Below are positions 45,101 through 56,832 of a stretch of DNA of 64,000 nt, piece after piece. The stretch is from NCBI GenBank assembly GCA_036785325.1, contig JAXIVH010000072.1, forward strand, positions 836,501 through 900,500, written 5' to 3'. Below the pieces are notes generated by a model. That model did not search any database and was not told the DNA's origin. It saw only the letters and a program-made list of their open reading frames with translations. The number at the start of each line of letters is the position of its first letter. Positions within the stretch are counted from its first letter, which is position 1. The position numbers and the translations under genes were made by a program. This stretch comes from Urophycis tenuis (taxonomy: Eukaryota > Chordata > Actinopteri > Gadiformes > Phycidae).

Positions 45101-48100
45101 GTGTGGTCACAGGAGGACTCGCCCAGCACGGCCGAGGCAAGGGCGTGGTCTAGCGGGTGGTGGACCTCTGGGACCTGGAGATCTGAAGACTCGGCGGTCC
45201 AGCTCTTCCTCATGGGGTCCTCGATGTGGGGGGGCAACGCACAGACCTCTGTGGGTTGATCTGGCTCCTCTGCCATGCAGTGGTCCTCTTCTTCTCTGTT
45301 GTCTACGTCATCTTCCACCTCTTCCTCCTCTTCATCTTCCTCCTCCTCTTCCTCCACCTCATACTCCTCTTCATCTTCCTCCTCCTCTTCATCATCCACC
45401 TCATCAGGCTCCTCTATGACCAAAGGTAGGTAGTCTGTGCCACTAACGGGGTCAGAGGGCACCAAGTCGGGCTCACTTTGGTGAGGCTCGGAGATGTCAT
45501 CAATGTCCAGCGGTGGCAGTGCAGCGGGCGCCGGGGTCGGCGGGGCGGCAATGTCCAAACAGGGCTCTTGAGGGTCGGGCCGATGCACCGGCGTGGAGGG
45601 CTTCAGGAGGAAGCTGTTGTACATGCCGTCTGGGGTGTTCTCTCCGACCTCAGGACCAGAGAGCACTGAGGTGGCGCCAGTCTGGTGGCTTTCCAGGTGT
45701 GATGAGTCAACCTGAGGAGATAGCATCCGGATGGGGGAGAAGTAGGGAGGTGACAAGCACTCCAGGCGGTCTAGCGCTGCTTTGTCCTCTCGGAGCTGGG
45801 AGGAGGAGGACAGGTCAAACTCAGAGCCTGTGAGGCCGCTGTGCTGTCGGAGGAACTTGTCGGCCTCAACCTTGAACTCCTCCTCTAGGGGGCGCCGGAC
45901 CTCTGAAGAGGCAGAGCGGCTGACAAGGGGCAGCTGCAGGTTCTTGGCAGGGGTCAAGCAGGTGCCTTCCTGGAAACTATGGGAGTTGGAGTACCTGCTG
46001 AAATACAAAGAGAACACCGTCAGACTGGGCAAGTAAAGTAAAGTAACAACACTGATTATTCAAATGATCAATTCTAAGGCCAAATTGACACTGCAAGCCA
46101 AAGTGGCCCAAATCGGAAGAAATACATAAAAAAATGTTTTAAAAAGGCCTCAGTTACTTCAATAAACATTGTAACTGATTTTTAAATACCTTTCAAAGAA
46201 GGATGGAGAACAGGCATTCATGGACATGGTCATCGCGGAGGAGTTCTGGCAGTCCAGCGTGTCAAACAGGTCTGGGTAATCTTCAGCACTGCAGGACGGT
46301 GTCCGTGGCGTCTGCATCACCTCCTCGTAACTGGGACAAGAGATGACAGAGGTCGGCGTGGGGACTCCTGTTGGCCGATTCTGGTCAGGCCTGGGTGAGG
46401 CAGGAAGGTTCTCTTTCATCTGGTGGCCTGCCATCCAGTCATTGGAGTTCTGGCGGTCCATAGGCGCAGGCTTATGGTCAGGCGACATAATCTGAGCAGG
46501 AAGGCCAACGTCCTTCAGCTTCTTCTCCTTGAGAGCAGACTCCAAGCTGTTGAGCTTCTTGGATGTCAGCTCATTGCGGTTCTTCCTCACTTCCTCTGTG
46601 GACTTGGTCCTTTCCTTGAGTTTGGGGTCACCTGATCGGTGCCTGAGCTTCTCCATCTGTTTCATTCTCTCCTTGTGTTTCTTGTGGCGCTCCTCGATTT
46701 CCTGGTCCTTGAGACTCAACATCTGGCCAAAGCTGGTGAGGCGGAGATCTCCGTCGACCAGGAGCTTCTCTCGTGGGCGGTGATCCTTCCGCACCACCTC
46801 TTTTGTCTGACTCAGCTTCTCGGTTTCATCCTTGATCTTTGACTTTGGGTGTTCCACCCTGCTGCTCTCTTTCTTTATGTCGTATTTGGGACTGTCCTCC
46901 TTTGAGCGATCCTTCAGGAAGGTGACCTGTGGACTCTCTTTGGAACTGGACTTGACATCCTCTTTAGAGTGCTTTACAGAGCCAAAGCCCTCAGTGTACT
47001 TATGCTTCTCCTCTTTGATCTTGTCCTTGTGTTTGTCCTTTTTCTTCTTGTCCTTCATCTTGTCACTGAGAACACTGCTCATCTTGTCCTTGTCCTTTTT
47101 GGACATCTCTTTTTCAAACTCAAGAGTTTTGTCGAATTCGTCCTGGCCATCAGCCTTAGAGCTATATGGGAATGTGTAGGGATCAGCCTCCAGGGGCATG
47201 GGCTCCTTCTCAAAGGGCAGGCTCTCCCTGCGACCATAGGAATCCCTGATCTCCTCCGTCTTGTCCCGTCTCTCTCCCTTTTCCTTCTTCACCTTCTCCT
47301 TGTCATGGCTTTTTTTGGAGGATGAGGAGGACGAGTGACGGTGCCTTTCCTTCTCCCTGAACTTATCCTGAGGGGTCGATATGGAGAGGGAGTCCCGTCT
47401 CTCCTCGGGCACATCTGGCAGGCTGATGGAGGAGTCATAGTAGCTGCTGAGAACGGGCTCATGACCGCGATCCGTGAAGCTGTCACTGGACATGTCGCTG
47501 TTCTTGTCATTGGAGTCATCTTTGTAGTCGTTCATGGCTTCCTCCTCCAGTTTCTCCAGGAGTGACTTCTCGTTATCACCACTGCTTTTGGAAGGTTTCC
47601 TTTCCTGTTTATCCTTGTGTTTGCTCTTGGTTTTTTCTTCACTGCCGTCCCTCTTGTCCACCAGCTTTTGCTTAATTTTCTTGTCGAGGTTGGACTCCAC
47701 CAACAACCGGTCCTTCCTCTCCTTGTGCTTCACATCCACAGAGTCCTTCTTGTCCTTGCTATGTTTCTCTAGAGAGCCTTTTCTCTCTTTCTCAAACATC
47801 ATCTTGTCCTTCTTCTTGTCTTTGTGTTCCTTGTCTTTCGGCTTCTCTGAAGTGTGTTTGCCATCAGCAGAGTATTTTCTGGCCTTTTCAGACATGAAGT
47901 GGTCCAGCTCATCCTGGTCGGGCGTGGAATCCTTGCGGTGGGAGTCAGACAGGCCGAGCGAATCGCTCAGTTTGGCCACACTCCCGTTGTAACTGTCCTC
48001 CTCGTCGTCGCTTTCATCTGTGAAAATGTCAGCTATCTTGTACCAGGTTTTTTCACGAATCTTCTCAGGCTTCCTCTCCTCTTTCTTGACCTCTAAGAAT

Positions 48101-51100
48101 TCTTTCTCTTTGTCTGCATGCTTGTCCTGAGAGACCTTCTCCTTTTTCTCTTTCGTCTGGTCCGAGGATATCTTACGGTCTTTGTCTTTTCCATGAAAGT
48201 CTTTATGTTTGTCTTTGGCTCCTTCCTTCTTATCTTTGGCCCCACGCTCTGCATCTTTCTCTTTCCCAGGCTTCTCGGTGGAGTTCTTCTCAATCTTCTC
48301 CTTGTCCTGGTCCACTCCCCTGTCTTTAGGTTTCTCCTTGTGCTTGTCACCTTTCGTTTTTTCTCTTTTTTCCACACCCTCGCTTCCCTTCTTTTCTTTC
48401 TCTTTCCCGGAGTGGTTTCTCTCTCGGACATCAGACGATTTCCCGATGTCTAGGTCCTTGAAGAAGGCATCGCTGCTGTATTCCTCTCGGACTGGATCCT
48501 GCTTTATCTTGACCTCCTTTCGTTCCTTTGTGAACTCATACGAGTCCTTGCGGTCGCGGTTGTCGAAAGTGTCCTTCTCTTTTTTCTCTTTATTATCTGC
48601 AGACTCTTTGCGCTTCTTCTCTTTCTCCACTGTGTGGCCAGAGCTCAGCTTCTGTTTGTCAGCCCAGTCTTTCTTCTTCTCGCTGGTCTTCTCCACAGAC
48701 TCTTTGTCCTTCTTCTTGGAGGTGGGCTCTTTCTCTGTTCTCTTTTCGCTGTGGTCAGATTTTTTCTCTTTTACTTTGTCTTTTCGCCTGGTCTCCTCCT
48801 TGACTGTCTCCACGATGAGCTTCACGGCGTTGTTGGCTTTGTACTCCTTGTACTCCTTCACAGGAGCATCCCAGCTGTCTTCTCCGTACATCGAGGAGCC
48901 GATGGAGAGGTCCGAGCCCCATCTGTCGTGATGATCATCTGAGGCACTTAACTTGGTGTCGTCAAGGCTCAGGAAGCGGTTGTTGACGTCGTAGCTGTCA
49001 TACTCCGGCTCCTCCTTCAGAGTTTTCTCCTTTTTAGATTTCTCCTTCTCTTCCTTGGTGTTCTTCTCCTTCTCAGCCTTCAGAGGTTTCTCCTCTTTTT
49101 GCTCATTCTTCTTGTCTATTTTTGAAGATGATTTGGATTTTTTCTTTTTCTCCTCTTTGTGGGTTTTCTGCTTGTCCTCCTTGGGCTTCTCCTTCTCCTT
49201 TAGGCTTCTCTCCTTCTCCGTCTTGGTCAGCTTTTCCCTCTCGTCTTTGCTAACTTTCTCTTTATTCAATTCTTTAGTTTTCTTATTTTTCTCCTCCTTA
49301 ACAGGTCTCTGCAGCTCTTTCCCAGATGGCCAGTCCTTGTCCTCAGACTTGCTCTTCGAAAGCCTCTCCTCCTTTTTAGAATGGTCTTTTTCGTGTTTTG
49401 ACAATTTGACCTTGCTTTCCACTGGGGAGTCCGTCTCCACTATTAGCGACTTTTGCCTGGAGTCATCAAAGTCGAAAGAGTAGCTCTTCACAAACTTCTC
49501 GTTCATGTCTTGGTTGAGAACCAGGCTGGGGGCCTTTTCTTTCTCCTTGTTTTTGTGCTTGTGCTTCACCTTATGCTTCTTCACAACTTTGCCATCCACG
49601 TCCGTTTTAGACACCGCACTGTCGGTGTTGGAGTTCTTGTACACATCTGAGCTCTTCTTATCTATTGTGCCGCTGTGGATGTTGTTTTTCTTCTTGTTCT
49701 CTTGCGTCTTCTTCTTCACCTGCTTCAGAGACTCCACGCTGGAGTCTGCAGAGGAGTAGTCCGATTCACTGGTGTGTCTTGTTCTGACAGAGTCAGAGAG
49801 GGAGCTGACGTCCGACCAGGGAGGGGACGAGACCATCTTCCAGCCATCTGTCCTCCACTGCTTCGGGTGCTGCTCTGCTAATGAGGGTGCCTGCTTCTGG
49901 GAGTTTGGGTTCCCATGGGATGATGAGGAGGCATTGAAGGCAGAAGACTCTTTCAGGCTCATGCTAGCAGAGTCCTTTATACTGTTTGAGCCCTTGTCAT
50001 CCTCGCTCTCCATGTCCCCGCATTCTGAGTCCGACGTGAACTTGTCACTGACCTTTCCAAAGCGGACCTCTTTGCTGACGTTGTTTTTGGTCTCCTTCTT
50101 GCGCTTCTTTTTGACTTTGTTCTTGTCCTTCTGCTGCTTGGAGGTCAGCGCCACAGAGTCCTTTGCCTTGATGTTTGTTGCCGAGGCCGGCTGCCGAGGC
50201 GTTGGTGCTGCCGTGAAGCCCAACGTACGGTCATCCTCATCGGAAGTGTTACTGTCAGAAATAATTCTCCGAACAGCTTTCTTTGGTGTGATTTGCGAGT
50301 TGCTTTTGGAATACGTTTTGACCACCTCGGTCTTGGGTACAGGTATGAAGCTGTTGGGCTTAGGGGTGGGTTCTTTGCGGAAGTCCTTCTTGAGGAGGTG
50401 TTTGTCGTCCACAGGTGGCACACGCTCCTCCTCGTCATCCTCGTCAAACTCATACTCATCTTTGACGGGCGTGATGGCATTGGCCTTGGCTGACTCGGCA
50501 AGCTTCCCCTTGAGCTTCACGCCTTTCTCAAACTCTGAGTCTGTGTTGTTACCATCAACCGAGCTGGACGGCGCAAACGACGGGGCGTCCTCCTCCTCTG
50601 AAGATTCTGGACATAGAGAGAATAGAGGACAATATTAGCATGAGAGAATAGAAGACAATATTAGCATGAGAGAATAGAAGACAATATTAGCATGAGAGAA
50701 TAGAAGACAATATTAGCATGAGAGAATAGAAGACAATATTAGCATGAGAGAATAGAAGACAATATTAGCATGAGAGAATAGAAGACAATATTAGCATGAG
50801 AGAATAGAAGACAATATTAGCATGAGAGAATAGAAGACAATATTAGCATATGCCGAATACATTCCAGAAAGTGACATTCTAGCTTCACAGAGTAAAAGCC
50901 CCACCATGTCTTGCTTTGGCAAAGCCAGATGTAAACTATATAAATCAGCAACACAGTTTAATTGAAAAGGTCTACATCATACAATTTCCTGTGATGCAAG
51001 ATCTTAACACATGTGGTCATGCCAGTATTCTACCTGTGGATAATAATTACACCATGGATACGTGAAGAGAGAGAGACAGCAGACAAACCTGATGAACTCT

Positions 51101-54100
51101 CTTCACTGGAGGTGTACGTTCCCTTCCCCAGCAACAGGTTGAGCATGGTGGGAGAGTTGGCCACCTTGAGTGCCGTTTCACCTCGCCGGTTACTCTGCCG
51201 TGGGTCTCCACCATACCGCAGGAGGAGCTTCACCACCTGGAACACAACACAGTCAGTAAAAAAGGACAAAGCTCTATAACTAGCTGGTCATATACCAATA
51301 CATACAATACCTAACATGGTTGTATGTGACAGAATGTAGATATTATATAAGGCAAGGCTGTAAGCATAGTTAAATGTCTCAGGGGAACAAAGGTGACACA
51401 GTTTGTCATGTTGATTTTCACTGAAACTACATGATCATCAGTAAGCTGGAGGTTTTCCGCCTCACCTTGAAGTGTCCGTTATTGGACGCATCATGTAGCG
51501 GGGTGTCGTCGTCCAGACCCTTGGTGTTGACCTCTGCCCCCGCAGCCAGCAGCTGCTTGGCTACATCGTAGTAACCACGGTTACAGGCCTCATGCAGCGC
51601 AGTCCAGCCTGGACACAGCAACCATCACACAGGTTGTTACATCTGACCAAGAGTCAGCTCATTCTATTTTCAACATAAGAGGTTGGTGATTTTCAGTTTG
51701 TAGCTGCTAAATTGATTTTGTTGTGTTTTGTTTATTGTATTATTGTGTTTTTTCTTAGTGCTCCCACAAACGCTTATCAAATCTTTAAAACATCCCTGGA
51801 GATATCCCCTATTACAATTTGTTACATCCGACCAATGTCAAAAGAGTGACTTGAAACTCTTTTGACTAATTATGCAACTCATAATGTACATTTGTTATAT
51901 AATGAAAATGAACACTTGACTTGTTAAAGTGATGTCAGCTTGTGCTTCACACCTCACACCTGGATATCAATTCCAATGAGATCCGTTCTATCTGGATATC
52001 ACTAAGCATTACGCTTACCTGGATCTCATTGGAATGCCGATGCGTTTATCAGTAAGAGTGACATCTCAGCAGATAGTCTACCTATGAATCACTCTGACTC
52101 CTCACCTGCAAAGTCTTTTACATTCACGTCGGCCCCCTCGCTAATGAGCTCCTTGATGCGGCGTGCCTCGCCGCGGATCGCCGCTCGGTGGAGTCGCGTC
52201 TCGCCCCGCTCATTGCGCTTGTTCACCTTGTCTTTGGTTTTCGATGCCGAGTTTGGCGTTCCCTTCTGGCCTAGGCTCGACTGTGACTGGTGCTTTGGTG
52301 TCGTGTCTGCAAACAGGAAATAAAAAAAAGTTGAGTACGTTGGTGTGGCCGTAGCTAAAACCACAATTGAAATTCAAACTATTCAATTCAATTCAAGCTA
52401 GTGCGAGTGTCTGATCCCTCTAATTGCCAGTAGAGGGTAGTCTTGCATACCCTTAAGCAGGTGGTGTGTTGTTTACATGGGGAGACTGGCTGAGCTGGTT
52501 TGATCACATTTACAAGATTAAAAACCAAGCTCTTGGCGTGTTTGTATCTGTTTGTATCTGTCTGTTGACCTATGGTTTCCAAGTGCTAAAACGCACACGC
52601 TTAACCTGAACTACCCAAGTCTTCTGGGAAGGGGAGAGTGAGCGAGAGAGTTAGCATATGGTCACTCACAAGGTTTTTTGAGAATAAACACATCCCAGCA
52701 TAATGCAGCCTTTGTAGCCAAGTGGTGGCACGCTAGCTAGCTAGCTAGTCAGTGTCATTTGTGGTTTAGGGAGGGAAGGGGGTTGTAGTCAGAAGACAAC
52801 CAGTATGAGAGAGAGCGCGAGAGAAAAGTTAAGAACTAGGACTGCAAGCAGTTACAAAAGGTATTCACAGCCCCCACCCCAACTGCCCTTTTCACGAGGG
52901 CAAATCCTTTTACTCCCCAAAAGAAACACGCACACACAGATACACTCACAAAGACACATACACCCACACAGACAATGGTTTAATAGTAGCTACCATATAT
53001 GTGTGACTTTGCACCCTCTATAGGCGAAGTGGCACATTATGCTAAGATGAAATACTTATATTGACACTGTGACGTCATGGAATGAGATATACAAGTTTGA
53101 AGTTCTTGCTACCTTCTGAAGAGAGTGGCGGTTGATAGAATAATGTTAGCTAATTACCATATATTATATTTGCCATACCTCAATGGAGCAATCTGTTATA
53201 ATCAAAAATCCCTTTTAAATTTAAGATTAGACATGTCCATAAATCATGGACCCATGAACCCCAAACCCTGTGTCATTTGGGCCAGTGGTTATGTAGAAGA
53301 AAAGTCTTTTTGAAATATCACTGTACAGATAATCTATCCAGGCGGACATTATGGGTCCAAGAGGCAAAAACATTTTTGTCAATGAGGGATTGTTTAACTC
53401 TGACAATTTATAGCACCACTTATGGGCTAAATCGCCCCCCAATTTTTGGAGACCTGCTAATCGGGAATATGCATATATAATGGCCAAATGAGAACTTGAA
53501 CACTTTTCACCAGGCAACTGCTGAGATATGGGCGTTTCCATTCTGGAATAATAATTATATTCATAATTATAACAGTATATAATTCGTACAGAAACAACAG
53601 ATATTCACAATGTGAAATATTATCTAAAGCAGACATCATCAATAGGTTTTCACATTGTAACTGTGATACCTAATGTATGAGAATATAAGTTACTAACGAG
53701 TGGGAGGATAGGAAAACAGATTAGGTGAAAGAAAGGCACATTCGTCAAAAATAGTCGAATCCAGATGTAAACATATAGACAGACACCCTAAGTATATGTA
53801 AAATATACACACACAGTGATCCACACACAGACACAGAGCAATCCACTCAAATCCACAACGCCTACATACAAATACACCCCCTCCCAGAGACACACACACA
53901 CAACTCCCTGTGAGTGGCCAGGGGACGATGGATGCATGTTAAGCAGGCACCTGGACTGTTGACGGACTCTTCGGCCGTCATTTGCATGAGCAGAGCCACC
54001 TGCTGGCGCTCGGAGAGGGGGTAGCCGGCCCGGATGCCCGGCATGCCCATCCCAAAGGGCAGGCCCGCCTTCCGTGTGCTGCTGGGCTCCTTCTTAATGC

Positions 54101-56792
54101 GCTTCCTCTCTGGACCCTGTTTCTCTGTGAGGGGAAAACAGGGGGAAGAGCAAATGAGAAGGGGCAGGAGACGAGTATACAGAATACAGAAAGGGATTGA
54201 TGGAGTAAGACGGGGAGAGAGATGAGTCGAGACGGTAGAAAAAAATGTACACATTGCAAACAAACAGCTGACATTTAGCAATTTTCATTTACAATTGATT
54301 ACATAGATTCTTAACATTCTTTTCACAAATCAAATTACTTATTTAAGTATCCAGACTAAGCAATACCTTTTAATGTCAGATCAGGTTATAATGCATCCAG
54401 AGACATCAGCTAAACATGTTAATCCATTGTGTGTGTGATAAACCAGACCACTGCACCGTAGTGACAACTTCCCAACTCCCAAACTAGATCAATACAACTT
54501 CATCAATACCATTACAGCTCATCAGACACCTGTTCATGCAGCATCCCTTCAGAGCGCTCTGTGTCTCATACATTGGACACACACACTATGTTACTTGGAC
54601 ACACACACTGCTGTCTGGTCCAGAAATGCAAACACTGCTGTTTTATTGGTCCATAGCAGGACAGAGATGATGTAACCATGTGACTACCCATTATGCTCTG
54701 AGCCACAACAAGACCTCAGTGGACGTACAGGTTACGGGGACAGATAGAGAAGTCAGAAACCTGTAGAAGGGATAGATTAACACATAAAACACATACAATG
54801 AAACCAAAAAAAGAAAGGTGGTAGAGAAGTGGGGTGTGGTTAAAAGTGAGAAGAGAGGAGGACAGAGAGAAAGACAGCAGGTGTGGCGGTGGAGCAGTTA
54901 TTACAACAATAATTGGTGGGTGTTTCAACTGATCAGGTCTTGGCCAAGGTCGTCCACCTGCTGTAAACGTTGTGTGACCTGACAACAGCCGCTCGTCGTC
55001 CTTAAACACGCCCAGACCCTACTTTCAGTGGGGGCAGCGTACCAAACCATGCACCTAGCATGGAACTCTTGGTAACCCCGTGTGTACAAAGGATAGCAAA
55101 GGAATATTCTTTTAGCCCTACATGCAACACTCCCACAACAACCCTATATTATCACACAACAGAAACGTATACAAGCTGAAAACAGACAGGCAAACAGTTG
55201 CAGTTGAGATGCTCAAACCCTGGCAGACTGACACAAGAGTGCACACAAGAGTCTGCATGTACAGCACTATGTTAGCCGCACTAGCAACACAAGCAGTGCC
55301 ACTCAAGGTCACAAAAAACCCCAACACAAATCAATGGAAGAGGTAGGAAATGTATATAATGAGTCATGCTTCCGTTGGCAACAGACTTGAGTACACACAA
55401 TGAGTGTGTACAGTCAGAATGGTGGGAATGAACTTCCACATACATCTGCAAACATTTACAGCTAATTCTCTCTCTCCCCCTCCCTCCCTCATAGTTAAGC
55501 TACTCGCTGGCATTTGCCATTTAGACACATTCCTCCAGCAAGACTCAGACAGCAGGAACCACAGAAACAGTCCAAATGTGTTTTTTTTTTTGCAGATTGC
55601 AGAAGTTACTCGGCTAGCTATTCCAGGCTAAGTTTACAAGGCTGGGCACCAGACGCAGGGAAATAAGGCCGCTTCTCCCCAATCGCAGAGCACTGCTATG
55701 AAAACAACATGCTCGGCTACTGCGCTAACCAGACTTGGCTACAGCAGGGACAAACAAAACGATGCTTATTGCTTGTGGAACAGTCAAAAAGCTATTAATC
55801 CGAAACAAGGTAGCTGTGTAGACCAACCTAAATGCTGGTTATTGGTATGACACCATCTTATGTGGACTAGTCTAAATGCTAGTTATTGATATGCATCAAG
55901 CTAATGTGGACAAGTCTAAATGCTGGATATTGATATGGATTAAGAAAGTTCTGCACTAGTAGGTTATTGACATATCAGACATGGCAATGGAGGTGTGCTT
56001 GTGTTCTTTCATCCTGCTTTGTTAATCATAGTATATAATGACCCATATTATCATAGTATATAATAACCCATATTATCTCTGTATACATGTCTCTTTAGCC
56101 AAAATGTACAGTAGTGGTGTGCATGGAGGGCAGCCAGGCAGGGCATGAGCCACTATTTTCACACATTACAAAGAGACTATAAGATTATTTAACCTCCCTT
56201 GTGTTGAGATTAACTCCATGATGACCATGGAAACTGTGTGCGATGCATGCTAACCCTCATACTCAAAGCTCTACACACACTCTACACAAGCGACCCATAC
56301 ATGCAAGGCACACATTCCCTGCTGTCATTCAGGTAGACACATGGTCTGACAAGACAGGAATAATTACGGATGGTGTGCCTGCATGGGTGGAATGTCTGCG
56401 CAGAGCTTACGGAATGGTGCTCTATATCCCAGCAGAAACATTTCACTTCCAGATGGACCTGAAACTTTATCCGCCCGGGCGGCTTTCAACTGCTCTGACA
56501 GCATAACAGAGGGAAAGCCAGTGAGCCAGCCAGGCCGGTCATGCCAAGAATAGACTGGCAACCTGAGACCGGGCTGGAGGGAGCACAAAAAACAACAGCA
56601 CTGGCCTTTTTTCTATGTAGCCAGCTAACCGTTCTATTGTGTGGCTAGAGCCCAATCCAAAGGAATGGCTGGGCTAAGCCAAACTAGCACAGCCAAACGA
56701 CCCAACCAGGTATGTCTACAGAGGGGATGGATGGAAAGAGCAAGAGAGAAATGCGGGAGAGGGAGAGAGATCAAGACAGAGCGAAGGGGAGA

Positions 56793-56832
<40 letters not shown>

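Noticed and set aside
47500..50640. Long plus-strand open frames rich in Ser, Phe and Leu opposite ankrd11
   Set aside because: They mirror Lys/Glu/Asp/Ser codons of the conserved minus-strand exons, have no splice logic and no recognisable domains.
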